Assembly (NCBI GenBank): GCA_964016885.1 | Contig: OZ024741.1 | Coordinates: 31,969,216-32,033,215 of the forward strand | Direction of reading: 5' to 3' | Origin: Eledone cirrhosa | Taxonomy: Eukaryota > Mollusca > Cephalopoda > Octopoda > Eledonidae | Length of the DNA: 64,000 nt | Shown: piece after piece, positions 26,592 through 41,865 of the stretch | Layout: each line of letters begins with the position of its first letter | Numbering within the stretch: the stretch's first letter is position 1 | The notes under the pieces: generated by a model | Database searches by the model: none | The model's input: the letters and a program-made list of their open reading frames with translations, nothing else | What the model was told of the DNA's origin: nothing | Position numbers and translations under genes: made by a program

Positions 26592-29500
26592 GTGAAGATA
26601 CCTCACTCTGACACCAACACCAGTATCGTCAAGATACCTCACTCTGACACCAATACCAGTATCGTCAAGATACCTCACTCTGACACCAACACCAGTATCG
26701 TCAAGATACCTCACTCTGACACCAACACCAGTATCGTCAAGATACCTCACTCTGACAACATCACCAGTATCGTCAAGATACCTCACCCTGACACCAACAC
26801 CAGTATCGTCAAGATAACTCACTCTGACACCAACACCAGTATCGTCAAGATACCTCACCCTGACACCAACACCAGTATCGTCAAGATACCTCACCCTGAC
26901 ACCAACACCAGTATCGTCAGGATACCTCACCCTCACACCAACACCAGTATCGTCAGGATACCTCACTCTGACACCAACCCCAGTATCGTCAAGATACATA
27001 ACTCTGACACCAACACCAGTATCGTCAAGATACCTCACTCTGACACCAACCCCAGTATCGTCAAGATACCTCACTCTGACACCAACACCAGTATCGTCAA
27101 GATACCTCACTCTGACACCAACACCAGTATCGTCAAGATACATAACTCTGACACCAACACCAGTATCGTCAAGATACCTCACTCTGACACCAACACCAGT
27201 ATCGTCAAGATACCTCACTCTGACAACATCACCAATATCGTCAAGATACCTCACTCTGACAACATCACCAATATCGTCAAGATACCTCACTCTGACAACA
27301 TCACCAGTATCGTCAAGATATCTCACTCTGACACCAACACCAGTATCGTTAAGATACCTCACTCTGACAACATCACCAGTATCGTCAGGATACCTCACTC
27401 TGACACCAACACCAGTATCGTCAAGATACCTCACTCTGACAACATCACCAGTATCGTCAAGATATCTCACTCTGACACCAATACCAGTATCGTCAAGATA
27501 CCTCACTCTGACAACATCACCAGTATCGTCAGGATACCTCACTCTGACACCAACACCAGTATCGTCAAGATACCTCACTCTGACAACATCACCAGTAACG
27601 TCAAGATACCTCACTCTGACACCAACACCAGTATCGTCAAGATACCTCACCCTGACACCAACACCAGTATCGTCAAGATACCTCACTCTGACACCAACCC
27701 CAGTATCGTCAAGATACCTCACTCTGACACCAACACCAGTATCGTCAAGATACCTCACTCTGACACCAACGCCAGTATCGTCAAGATACCTCACTCTGAC
27801 ACCAACACCAGTATCGTAAAGATACCTCACCCTGACACCAACACCAGTATCGTCAAGATACCTCACCCTGACACCATCACCAGTATCGTCAAGATACCTC
27901 ACTCTGACACCAACACCAGTATCGTCAAGATACCTCACTCTGACACCAACACCAGTAGCGTCAAGATACCTCACCCTGACACCAACACCAGTATCGTCAA
28001 GATACCTCACTCTGACACCAACACCAGTATCGTCAAGATACCTCACTCTGACACCAACACCAGTATCGTCAAGATACCTCACTCTGACAACATCACCAGT
28101 ATCGTCAAGATACCTCACCCTGAGACCAACACCAGTATCGTCAAGATAACTCACTCTGACACCAACACCAGTATCGTCAAGATACCTCACCCTGACACCA
28201 ACACCAGTATCGTCAAGATACCTCACTCTGACACCAACACCAGTATCGTCAAGATACCTCACCCTGACACCAACACCAGTATCGTCAGGATACCTCACCC
28301 TCACACCAACACCAGTATCGTCAGGATACCTCACTCTGACACCAACCCCAGTATCGTCAAGATACATAACTCTGACACCAACACCAGTATCGTCAAGATA
28401 CCTCACTCTGACACCAACCCCAGTATCGTCAAGATACCTCACTCTGACACCAACGCCAGTATCGTCAAGATACCTCACTCTGACACCAACACCAGTATCG
28501 TAAAGATACCTCGCCCTGACCCCAACACCAGTATCGTCAAGATACCTCACCCTGACACCATCACCAGTATCGTCAAGATACCTCACTCTGACACCAACAC
28601 CAGTATCGTCAAGATACCTCACTCTGACACCAACACCAGTATCGTCAAGATACCTCACCCTGACACCAACACCAGTATCGTCAAGATACCTCACTCTGAC
28701 ACCAACACCAGTATCGTCAAGATACCTCATCCTGACACCAACACCAGTATCGTCAAGATACCTCACTCTGACACCAACACCAGTATCGTCAAGATACCTC
28801 ACTCTGACACCAACACCAGTATCGTCAAGATACCTCACTCTGACAACATCACCAGTATCGTCAAGATACCTCACTCTGACACCAACACCAGTATCGTCAA
28901 GATACCTCACCCTGACACCAACACCAGTATCGTCAAGATACCTCACTCTGACACCAACACCAGTATCGTCAAGATACCTCACTCTGACAACATCACCAAT
29001 ATCGTCAAGATACCTCACTCTGACAACATCACCAATATCGTGAAGATACCTCACTCTGACACCAACACCAGTATCGTCAAGATACCTCACTCTGACACCA
29101 ATACCAGTATCGTCAAGATACCTCACTCTGACACCAACACCAGTATCGTCAAGATACCTCACTCTGACACCAACACCAGTATCGTCAAGATACCTCACTC
29201 TGACAACATCACCAGTATCGTCAAGATACCTCACCCTGACACCAACACCAGTATCGTCAAGATAACTCACTCTGACACCAACACCAGTATCGTCAAGATA
29301 CCTCACCCTGACACCAACACCAGTATCGTCAAGATACCTCACCCTGACACCAACACCAGTATCGTCAGGATACCTCACCCTCACACCAACACCAGTATCG
29401 TCAGGATACCTCACTCTGACACCAACCCCAGTATCGTCAAGATACATAACTCTGACACCAACACCAGTATCGTCAAGATACCTCACTCTGACACCAACCC

Positions 29501-30500
29501 CAGTATCGTCAAGATACCTCACTCTGACACCAACACCAGTATCGTCAAGATACCTCACTCTGACACCAACACCAGTATCGTCAAGATACATAACTCTGAC
29601 ACCAACACCAGTATCGTCAAGATACCTCACTCTGACACCAACACCAGTATCGTCAAGATACCTCACTCTGACAACATCACCAATATCGTCAAGATACCTC
29701 ACTCTGACAACATCACCAATATCGTCAAGATACCTCACTCTGACAACATCACCAGTATCGTCAAGATATCTCACTCTGACACCAACACCAGTATCGTTAA
29801 GATACCTCACTCTGACAACATCACCAGTATCGTCAGGATACCTCACTCTGACACCAACACCAGTATCGTCAAGATACCTCACTCTGACAACATCACCAGT
29901 ATCGTCAAGATATCTCACTCTGACACCAATACCAGTATCGTCAAGATACCTCACTCTGACAACATCACCAGTATCGTCAGGATACCTCACTCTGACACCA
30001 ACACCAGTATCGTCAAGATACCTCACTCTGACAACATCACCAGTAACGTCAAGATACCTCACTCTGACACCAACACCAGTATCGTCAAGATACCTCACCC
30101 TGACACCAACACCAGTATCGTCAAGATACCTCACTCTGACACCAACACCAGTATCGTCAAGATACCTCATCCTGACACCAACACCAGTATCGTCAAGATA
30201 CCTCACTCTGACACCAACGCCAGTATCGTCAAGATACCTCACCCTGACACCAACACCAGTATCGTCAACATACCTCACTCTGACACCAACCCCAGTATCG
30301 TCAAGATACCTCAATCTGACACCAACACCAGTATCGTCAAGATACCTCACCCTGACACCAACACCAGTATCGTCAAGATACCTCACCCTGACACCATCAC
30401 CAGTATCGTCAAGATACCTCACTCTGACACCAACACCAGTATCGTCAAGATACCTCACTCTGACACCAACACCAGTATCGTCAAGATACCTCACCCTGAC
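25600..30500. repeat. 68-unit (2,448 bp) higher-order repeat, two copies
   Basis: The GAGACC unit is at 25,674 and 28,122, and the GTG junction at 26,592 and 29,040, both 2,448 bp apart. The class order between these points matches, including the short TAAAGATACCTCGCC string and the CACCCTCAC units. The junction between copies lies at about 28,050. Copy limits are approximate. Confidence 0.84.
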
Positions 30501-33500
30501 ACCAACACCAGTATCGTCAAGATACCTCACTCTGACACCAACACCAGTATCGTCAAGATACCTCACCCTGACACCAACACCAGTATCGTCAAGATACCTC
30601 ACTCTGACAACATCACCAATATCGTCAAGATACCTCACTCTGACAACATCACCAATATCGTCAAGATACCTCACTCTGACACCAACCCCAGTATCGTCAA
30701 GATACCTCACTCTGACACCAACACCAGTATCGTCAAGATACCTCACTCTGACACCAACACCAGTATCGTCAAGATACCTCACTCTGACACCAACACCAGT
30801 ATCGTCAAGATACCTCACTCTGACACCAACACCAGTATCGTCAAGATACCTCACTCTGACAACATCTGCAGTATCGTCAAGATACCTCACTCTGACACCA
30901 ACACCAGTATCGTCAAGATACCTCACTCTGACAACATCACCAGTATCGTCAAGATACCTCACTCTGACACCAACACCAGTATCGTCAAGATACCTCACTC
31001 TGACACCAACACCAGTATCGTCAAGATACCTCACTCTGACAACATCACCAGTATCGTCAAGATACCTCACTCTGACACCAACACCAGTATCGTCAAGATA
31101 CCTCACTCTGACACCAACCCCAGTATCGTCAAGATACCTCACTCTGACACCAACACCAGTATCGTCAAGATACCTCACCCTGACAACAACATCAGTATCG
31201 TCAGGACACCTCACTCTGACACCAACACCAGTATCGTCATGATACCTCACTCTGACACCAACACCAGTATCGTCAAGATACCTCACTCTGACAACATCAC
31301 CAGTAACGTCAAGATACCTCACTCTGACACCAACACCAGTATCGTCAAGATACCTCACTCTGACACCAACACCAGTATCGTCAAGATACCTCACTCTGAC
31401 ACCAACACCAGTATCGTCAAGATACCTCACTCTGACACCAACACCAGTATCGTCAAGATACCTCACTCTGACACCATCCCCAGTATCGTCAAGATACCTC
31501 ACTCTGACACCAACACCAGTATCGTCAAGATACCTCACTCTGACATCAACACCAGTATCGTCAAGATACCTCACTCTGACACCAACACCAGTATCGTCAA
31601 GATACCTCACCCTGACACCAACACCAGTATCGTCAAGATACCTCACCCTGACACCAACACCAGTATCGTCAAGATACCTCACTCTGACACCAACACCAGT
31701 ATCGACAAGATACCTCACTCTGACAACATCACCAATATCGTCAAGATACCTCACTCTGACAACATCACCAATATCGTCAAGATACCTCACTCTGACACCA
31801 ACACCAGTATCGTCAAGATACCTCACTCTGACACCAACACCAGTATCGTCAAGATACCTCACTCTGACACCAACACCAGTATCGTCAAGATACCTCACTC
31901 TGACACCAACACCAGTATCGTCAAGATACCTCACTCTGACAACATCACCAGTATCGTCAAGATACCTCACCCTGACACCAACACCAGTATCGTCAAGATA
32001 CCTCACTCTGACACCAACACCAGTATCGTCAAGATACCTCACCCTGACACCAACACCAGTATCGTCAAGATACCTCACTCTGACACCAACACCAGTATCG
32101 TCAAGATACCTCACCCTGACACTAACACCAGTATCGTCAGGATACCTCACCCTGACACCAACACCAGTATCGTCAGGATACCTCACTCTGACACCAACCC
32201 CAGTATCGTCAAGATACATAACTCTGACAACAACACCAGTATCGTCAAGATACCTCACTCTGACACCAACCCCAGTATCGTCATGATACCTCACTCTGAC
32301 ACCAACACCAGTATCTTCAACATACCTCACTCTGCACCAACCCCAGTATCGTCAAGATACCTCACTCTGACACCAACACCAGTATCGTCAAGATACCTCA
32401 CTCTGACACCAACACCAGTATCGTCAAGATACCTCACTCTGACACCAACACCAGTATCGTCAAGATACCTCACTCTGACACCAACACCAGTATCGTCAAG
32501 ATACCTCACCCTGACACCAACACCAGTATCGACAAGATACCTCACTCTGACACGAACACCAGTATCGTCAAGATACCTCACCCTGACACCAACACCAGTA
32601 TCGTCAAGATACCTCACTCTGACAACATCACCAATATCGTCAAGATACCTCACTCTGACAACATCACCAATATCGTCAAGATACCTCACTCTGACACCAA
32701 CACCAGTATCGTCAAGATACCTCACTCTGACACCAACACCAGTATCGTCAAGATACCTCACCCTGACACCAACACCAGTATCGTCAAGATACCTCACTCT
32801 TACAACAGCACCAATATCGTCAAGATACCTCACTCTGACAACATCACCAATATCGTCAAGATACCTCACTCTGACACCAACCCCAGTATCGTCAAGATAC
32901 CTCACTCTGACACCAACACCAGTATCGTCAAGATACCTCACTCTGACACCAACACCAGTATCGTCAAGATACCTCACTCTGACACCAACACCAGTATCGT
33001 CAAGATACCTCACTCTGACACCAACACCAGTATCGTCAAGATACCTCACCCTGACACCAACACCAGTATCGTCCAGATACCTCACCCTGACACCAACACC
33101 AGTATCGTCAAGATACCTCACTCTGACACCAACACCAGTATCGTCAAGATACCTCACTCTGACAACATCACCAATATCGTCAAGATACCTCACTCTGACA
33201 ACATCACCAATATCGTCAAGATACCTCACTCTGACACCAACACCAGTATCGTCAAGGTACCTCACTCTGACACCAACACCAGTATCGTCAAGATACCTCA
33301 CTCTGACACCAACACCAGTATCGTCAAGATACCTCACTCTGACACCAACACCAGTATCGTCAACATACCTCACTCTGACAACATCACCAGTATCGTCAAG
33401 ATACCTCACTCTGACACCAACACCAGTATCGTCAAGATACCTCACTCTGACACCAACACCAGTATCGACAAGATACCTCACCCTGACACCAACACCAGTA

Positions 33501-33700
33501 TCGTCAAGATACCTCACTCTGACACCAACACCAGTATCGTCAAGATACCTCACCCTGACACCAACACCAGTATCGTCAGGAAACCTCACCCTGACACCAA
33601 CAACAGTATCGTCAGGATACCTCACTCTGACAGCAACCCCAGTATCGTCAAGATACATAACTCTGACATCAACACCAGTATCGTCAAGATACCTCACTCT
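30218..33700. repeat. Module M, copy M1
   Basis: Module M starts with a CAACGCC unit (30,218) followed by GTCAACATACC and then CCTCAATCTGAC (30,313). It also contains the CTGCAG unit near 30,866, AGGACACC (31,203), the CATCCCC unit (about 31,475), ATCTTCAACATACC with TGCACC (32,333), GTCCAGATACC (about 33,072) and AAGGTACC (about 33,254). All recur in M2 at 207 to 208-unit offsets. In M1 the AGGACACC unit is preceded by a private ACATCAG change. Confidence 0.85.
32333..32338 (+). other. 1-bp deletion (TCTGCACC), copy 1 of 3
   Basis: TCTGACACC has lost an A, and the phase drops from 27 to 26. It sits in a fixed haplotype: TCATGATACC, then ATCTTCAACATACC, then TGCACCAACCCC. The same compound haplotype occurs at 39,821 and 43,276, so it is one ancestral event. 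Confidence 0.9.
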
Positions 33701-33879
33701 GACACCAACACCAGTATCGTCAAGATACCTCACCCTGACACCAACACCAGTATCGTCAAGATACCTCACTCTGACACCAACACCAATATCGTCAAGATAC
33801 ATCACTCTGACAACATCACCAGTATCGTCAAGATACCTCACCCTGACACCAACACCAGCATCGTCAAGATAACTCACTC

Positions 33880-36800
33880 TGACACCAACACCAGTATCGT
33901 CAAGATACCTCACCCTGACACCAACACCAGTATCGTCAAGATACCTCACTCTGACAACATCACCAGTATCGTCAAGATACCTCACCCTGACACCAACACC
34001 AGTATCGTCAAGATAACTCACTCTGACACCAACACCAGTATCGTCAAGATACCTTACCCTGACACCAACACCAGTATCGTCAAGATACCTCACTCTGACA
34101 CCAACACCAGTATCGTCAAGATACCTCACCCTGACACCAACACCAGTATCGTCAGGATACCTCACCCTCACACCAACACCAGTATCGTCAGGATACCTCA
34201 CTCTGACACCAACCCCAGTATCGTCAAGATACATAACTCTGACACCAACACCAGTATCGTCAAGATACCTCACTCTGACACCAACCCCAGTATCGTCAAG
34301 ATACCTCACTCTGACACCAACACCAGTATCGTCAAGATACCTCACTCTGACACCAACACCAGTATCGTCAAGATACATAACTCTGACACCAACACCAGTA
34401 TCGTCAAGATACCTCACTCTGACACCAACACCAGTATCGTCAAGATACCTCACTCTGACAACATCACCAATATCGTCAAGATACCTCACTCTGACAACAT
34501 CACCAATATCGTCAAGATACCTCACTCTGACAACATCACCAGTATCGTCAAGATATCTCACTCTGACACCAATACCAGTATCGTTAAGATACCTCACTCT
34601 GACAACATCACCAGTATGGTCAGGATACCTCACTCTGACACCAACACCAGTATCGTCAAGATACCTCACTCTGACAACATCACCAGTATCGTCAAGATAT
34701 CTCACTCTGACACCAACACCAGTATCGTCAAGATACCTCACTCTGACAACATCACCAGTATCGTCAAGATACCTCACTCTGACACCAACACCAGTATTGT
34801 CAAGATACCTCACTCTGACAACATCACCAGTAACGTCAAGATACCTCACTCTGACACCAACACCAGTATCGTCAAGATACCTCACCCTGACACCAACACC
34901 AGTATCGTCAAGATACCTCACTCTGACACCAACCCCAGTATCGTCAAGATACCTCACTCTGACACCAACACCAGTATCGTCAAGATACCTCACTCTGACA
35001 CCAACGCCAGTATCGTCAAGATACCTCACTCTGACACCAACACCAGTATCGTAAAGATACCTCGCCCTGACACCAACACCAGTATCGTCAAGATACCTCA
35101 CCCTGACACCATCACCAGTATCGTCAAGATACCTCACTCTGACACCAACACCAGTATCGTCAAGATACCTCACTCTGACACCAACACCAGTATCGTCAAG
35201 ATACCTCACCCTGACACCAACACCAGTATCGTCAAGATACCTCACTCTGACACCAACACCAGTATCGTCAAGATACCTCATCCTGACACCAACACCAGTA
35301 TCGTCAAGATACCTCACTCTGACACCAACACCAGTATCGTCAAGATACCTCACTCTGACACCAACACCAGTATCGTCAAGAATACCTCACTCTGACAACA
35401 TCACCAGTATCGTCAAGATACCTCACTCTGACACCAACACCAGTATCGTCAAGATACCTCACCCTGACACCAACACCAGTATCGTCAAGATACCTCACTC
35501 TGACACCAACACCAGTATCGTCAAGATACCTCACTCTGACAACATCACCAATATCGTCAAGATACCTCACTCTGACAACATCACCAATATCGTGAAGATA
35601 CCTCACTCTGACACCAACACCAGTATCGTCAAGATACCTCACTCTGACACCAATACCAGTATCGTCAAGATACCTCACTCTGACACCAACACCAGTATCG
35701 TCAAGATACCTCACTCTGACACCAACACCAGTATCGTCAAGATACCTCACTCTGACAACATCACCAGTATCGTCAAGATACCTCACACTGACACCAACAC
35801 CAGTATCGTCAAGATAACTCACTCTGACACCAACACCAGTATCGTCAAGATACCTGACCCTGACACCAACACCAGTATCGTCAAGATACCTCACTCTGAC
35901 ACCAACACCAGTATCGTCAAGATACCTCACCCTGACACCAACACCAGTATCGTCAGGATACCTCACCCTCACACCAACACCAGTATCGTCAGGATACCTC
36001 ACTCTGACACCAACCCCAGTATCGTCAAGATACATAACTCTGACACCAACACCAGTATCGTCAAGATACCTCACTCTGACACCAACCCCAGTATCGTCAA
36101 GATACCTCACTCTGACACCAACGCCAGTATCGTCAAGATACCTCACTCTGACACCAACACCAGTATCGTAAAGATACCTCGCCCTGACCCCAACACCAGT
36201 ATCGTCAAGATACCTCACCCTGACACCATCACCAGTATCGTCAAGATACCTCACTCTGACACCAACACCAGTATCGTCAAGATACCTCACTCTGACACCA
36301 ACACCAGTATCGTCAAGATACCTCACCCTGACACCAACACCAGTATCGTCAAGATACCTCACTCTGACACCAATACCAGTATCGTCAAGATACCTCACTC
36401 TGACACCAACACCAGTATCGTCAAGATACCTCACTCTGACACCAACACCAGTATCGTCAAGATACCTCACTCTGACAACATCACCAGTATCGTCAAGATA
36501 CCTCACCCTGACACCAACACCAGTATCGTCAGGATACCTCACCCTCACACCAACACCAGTATCGTCAGGATACCTCACTCTGACACCAACCCCAGTATCG
36601 TCAAGATACATAACTCTGACACCAACACCAGTATCGTCAAGATACCTCACTCTGACACCAACCCCAGTATCGTCAAGATACCTCACTCTGACACCAACAC
36701 CAGTATCGTCAAGATACCTCACTCTGACACCAACACCAGTATCGTCAAGATACATAACTCTGACACCAACACCAGTATCGTCAAGATACCTCACTCTGAC

Positions 36801-37650
36801 ACCAACACCAGTATCGTCAAGATACCTCACTCTGACAACATCACCAATATCGTCAAGATACCTCACTCTGACAACATCACCAATATCGTCAAGATACCTC
36901 ACTCTGACAACATCACCAGTATCGTCAAGATATCTCACTCTGACACCAACACCAGTATCGTTAAGATACCTCACTCTGACAACATCACCAGTATCGTCAG
37001 GATACCTCACTCTGACACCAACACCAGTATCGTCAAGATACCTCACTCTGACAACATCACCAGTATCGTCAAGATATCTCACTCTGACACCAATACCAGT
37101 ATCGTCAAGATACCTCACTCTGACAACATCACCAGTATCGTCAGGATACCTCACTCTGACACCAACACCAGTATCGTCAAGATACCTCACTCTGACAACA
37201 TCACCAGTAACGTCAAGATACCTCACTCTGACACCAACACCAGTATCGTCAAGATACCTCACCCTGACACCAACACCAGTATCGTCAAGATACCTCACTC
37301 TGACACCAACCCCAGTATCGTCAAGATACCTCACTCTGACACCAACACCAGTATCGTCAAGATACCTCACTCTGACACCAACGCCAGTATCGTCAAGATA
37401 CCTCACTCTGGCACCAACACCAGTATCGTAAAGATACCTCACCCTGACACCAACACCAGTATCGTCAAGATACCTCACCCTGACACCATCACCAGTATCG
37501 TCAAGATACCTCACTCTGACACCAACACCAGTATCGTCAAGATACCTCACTCTGACACCAACACCAGTATCGTCAAGATACCTCACCCTGACACCAACAC
37601 CAGTATCGTCAAGATACCTCACTCTGACACCAACACCAGTATCGTCAAGA
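33880..37650. repeat. Older-family segment lying between M1 and M2
   Basis: After M1 the array returns to the 6-30 kb family: GATAACTC units, CACCCTCAC units (34,160, 35,960, 36,542), paired GATACATAAC units, TATGGTCAGG (about 34,616) and a GTGAAG junction at 35,592. This shows M1 and M2 are not simple neighbours. The segment 36,480-37,650 resembles 29,330-30,100 at a 199-unit offset, and M1 lacks nine units found before M2. Confidence 0.78.
35378..35386 (+). other. 1-bp insertion (AAGAATACC)
   Basis: An extra A moves the phase from 26 to 27. It is seen once. It restores the register lost at 32,333, which is why the M1 to M2 distance is an exact 208 units. Confidence 0.88.
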
Positions 37651-37705
37651 TACCTCATCCTGACACCAACACCAGTATCGTCAAGATACCTCACTCTGAC
37701 ACCAA

Positions 37706-40700
37706 CGCCAGTATCGTCAAGATACCTCACCCTGACACCAACACCAGTATCGTCAACATACCTCACTCTGACACCAACCCCAGTATCGTCAAGATACCTC
37801 AATCTGACACCAACACCAGTATCGTCAAGATACCTCACCCTGACACCAACACCAGTATCGTCAAGATACCTCACCCTGACACCATCACCAGTATCGTCAA
37901 GATACCTCACTCTGACACCAACACCAGTATCGTCAAGATACCTCACTCTGACACCAACACCAGTATCGTCAAGATACCTCACCCTGACACCAACACCAGT
38001 ATCGTCAAGATACCTCACTCTGACACCAACACCAGTATCGTCAAGATACCTCACCCTGACACCAACACCAGTATCGTCAAGATACCTCACTCTGACAACA
38101 TCACCAATATCGTCAAGATACCTCACTCTGACAACATCACCAATATCGTCAAGATACCTCACTCTGACACCAACCCCAGTATCGTCAAGATACCTCACTC
38201 TGACACCAACACCAGTATCGTCAAGATACCTCACTCTGACACCAACACCAGTATCGTCAAGATACCTCACTCTGACACCAACACCAGTATCGTCAAGATA
38301 CCTCACTCTGACACCAACACCAGTATCGTCAAGATACCTCACTCTGACAACATCTGCAGTATCGTCAAGATACCTCACTCTGACACCAACACCAGTATCG
38401 TCAAGATACCTCACTCTGACAACATCACCAGTATCGTCAAGATACCTCACTCTGACACCAACACCAGTATCGTCAAGATACCTCACTCTGACACCAACAC
38501 CAGTATCGTCAAGATACCTCACTCTGACAACATCACCAGTATCGTCAAGATACCTCACTCTGACACCAACACCAGTATCGTCAAGATACCTCACTCTGAC
38601 ACCAACCCCAGTATCGTCAAGATACCTCACTCTGACACCAACACCAGTATCGTCAAGATACCTCACCCTGACAACAACACCAGTATCGTCAGGACACCTC
38701 ACTCTGACACCAACACCAGTATCGTCATGATACCTCACTCTGACACCAACACCAGTATCGTCAAGATACCTCACTCTGACAACATCACCAGTAACGTCAA
38801 GATACCTCACTCTGACACCAACACCAGTATCGTCAAGATACCTCACTCTGACACCAACACCAGTATCGTCAAGATACCTCACTCTGACACCAACACCAGT
38901 ATCGTCAAGATACCTCACTCTGACACCAACACCAGTATCGTCAAGATACCTCACTCTGACACCATCCCCAGTATCGTCAAGATACCTCACTCTGACACCA
39001 ACACCAGTATCGTCAAGATACCTCACTCTGACATCAACACCAGTATCGTCAAGATACCTCACTCTGACACCAACACCAGTATCGTCAAGATACCTCACCC
39101 TGACACCAACACCAGTATCGTCAAGATACCTCACCCTGACACCAACACCAGTATCGTCAAGATACCTCACTCTGACACCAACACCAGTATCGACAAGATA
39201 CCTCACTCTGACAACATCACCAATATCGTCAAGATACCTCACTCTGACAACATCACCAATATCGTCAAGATACCTCACTCTGACACCAACACCAGTATCG
39301 TCAAGATACCTCACTCTGACACCAACACCAGTATCGTCAAGATACCTCACTCTGACACCAACACCAGTATCGTCAAGATACCTCACTCTGACACCAACAC
39401 CAGTATCGTCAAGATACCTCACTCTGACAACATCACCAGTATCGTCAAGATACCTCACCCTGACACCAACACCAGTATCGTCAAGATACCTCACTCTGAC
39501 ACCAACACCAGTATCGTCAAGATACCTCACCCTGACACCAACACCAGTATCGTCAAGATACCTCACTCTGACACCAACACCAGTATCGTCAAGATACCTC
39601 ACCCTGACACTAACACCAGTATCGTCAGGATACCTCACCCTGACACCAACACCAGTATCGTCAGGATACCTCACTCTGACACCAACCCCAGTATCGTCAA
39701 GATACATAACTCTGACACCAACACCAGTATCGTCAAGATACCTCACTCTGACACCAATCCCAGTATCGTCATGATACCTCACTCTGACACCAACACCAGT
39801 ATCTTCAACATACCTCACTCTGCACCAACCCCAGTATCGTCAAGATACCTCACTCTGACACCAACACCAGTATCGTCAAGATACCTCACTCTGACACCAA
39901 CACCAGTATCGTCAAGATACCTCACTCTGACACCAACACCAGTATCGTCAAGATACCTCACTCTGACACCAACACCAGTATCGTCAAGATACCTCACCCT
40001 GACACCAACACCAGTATCGTCAAGATACCTCACTCTGACACCAACACCAGTATCGTCAAGATACCTCACCCTGACACCAACACCAGTATCGTCAAGATAC
40101 CTCACTCTGACAACATCACCAATATCGTCAAGATACCTCACTCTGACAACATCACCAATATCGTCAAGATACCTCACTCTGACACCAACACCAGTATCGT
40201 CAAGATACCTCACTCTGACACCAACACCAGTATCGTCAAGATACCTCACCCTGACAGCAACACCAGTATCGTCAAGATACCTCACTCTGACAACAGCACC
40301 AATATCGTCAAGATACCTCACTCTGACAACATCACCAATATCATCAAGATACCTCACTCTGACACCAACCCCAGTATCGTCAAGATACCTCACTCTGACA
40401 CCAACACCAGTATCGTCAAGATACCTCACTCTGACACCAACACCAGTATCGTCAAGATACCTCACTCTGACACCAACACCAGTATCGTCAAGATACCTCA
40501 CTCTGACACCAACACCAGTATCGTCAAGATACCTCACCCTGACACCAACACCAGTATCGTCCAGATACCTCACCCTGACACCAACACCAGTATCGTCAAG
40601 ATACCTCACTCTGACACCAACACCAGTATCGTCAAGATACCTCACTCTGACAACATCACCAATATCGTCAAGATACCTCACTCTGACACCAACACCAGTA

Positions 40701-41160
40701 TCGTCAAGGTACCTCACTCTGACACCAACACCAGTATCGTCAAGATACCTCACTCTGACACCAACACCAGTATCGTCAAGATACCTCACTCTGACACCAA
40801 CACCACTATCGTCAAGATACCTCACTCTGACAACATCACCAGTATCGTCAAGATACCTCACTCTGACACCAACACCACTATAGTCAAGATACCTCACTCT
40901 GACACCAACACCAGTATCGTCAAGATACCTCACCCTGACACCAACACCAGTATCGTCAAGATACCTCACTCTGACACCAACACCAGTATCGTCAAGATAC
41001 CTCACCCTGACACCAACACCAGTATCGTCAGGAAACCTCACCCTGACACCAACACCAGTATCGTCAGGATACCTCACTCTGACAGCAACCCCAGTATCGT
41101 CAAGATACCTCATCCTGACACCAACACCAGTATCGTCAAGATACCTCACTCTGACACCAA
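37706..41160. repeat. Module M, copy M2 (96 units minus 1 bp)
   Basis: This runs from the CAACGCC unit at 37,706 to the next at 41,161 (3,455 bp). It carries CCTCAATC (37,801), the CTGCAG unit (about 38,353), AGGACACC (38,691), CATCCCC (about 38,963), TGCACC (39,821), GTCCAGATACC (about 40,559), AAGGTACC (about 40,706) and the CACCACTAT pair. It lacks one class B' unit present in M1 and shares CCAATCCC with M3 but not with M1. Confidence 0.86.
39821..39826 (+). other. 1-bp deletion (TCTGCACC), copy 2 of 3
   Basis: This is exactly 208 units after copy 1 and carries the same compound haplotype. The unit before it reads CCAATCCC, a change shared with copy 3. Confidence 0.9.
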
Positions 41161-41857
41161 CGCCAGTATCGTCAAGATACCTCACCCTGACACCAACACC
41201 AGTATCGTCAACATACCTCACTCTGACACCAACCCCAGTATCGTCAAGATACCTCAATCTGACACCAACACCAGTATCGTCAAGATACCTCACCCTGACA
41301 CCAACACCAGTATCGTCAAGATACCTCACCCTGACACCATCACCAGTATCGTCAAGATACCTCACTCTGACACCAACACCAGTATCGTCAAGATACCTCA
41401 CTCTGACACCAACACCAGTATCGTCAAGATACCTCACCCTGACACCAACACCAGTATCGTCAAGATACCTCACTCTGACACCAACACCAGTATCGTCAAG
41501 ATACCTCACCCTGACACCAACACCAGTATCGTCAAGATACCTCACTCTGACAACATCACCAATATCGTCAAGATACCTCACTCTGACAACATCACCAATA
41601 TCGTCAAGATACCTCACTCTGACACCAACCCCAGTATCGTCAAGATACCTCACTCTGACACCAACACCAGTATCGTCAAGATACCTCACTCTGACACCAA
41701 CACCAGTATCGTCAAGATACCTCACTCTGACACCAACACCAGTATCGTCAAGATACCTCACTCTGACACCAACACCAGTATCGTCAAGATACCTCACTCT
41801 GACAACATCTGCAGTATCGTCAAGATACCTCACTCTGACACCAACACCAGTATCGTC

Positions 41858-41865
41858 AAGCTACC
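41858..41865 (-). other. AAGCTACC variant (TAG in the minus frame), founding copy
   Basis: GATACC to GCTACC makes TAG in the minus-strand open frame. The corresponding place in M2 (38,403) is normal, so the change arose in the M3 lineage. It was later carried to 54,349, 58,417 and 61,549 together with the CTGCAG unit that precedes it. Confidence 0.85.

Noticed and set aside
18060..33872. A 5,270-residue plus-strand frame as a gene
   Set aside because: It begins at a GTG created by a C to G substitution inside a repeat unit, and changes repeat peptide at the 1-bp deletion at 32,333. It is a by-product of the array.
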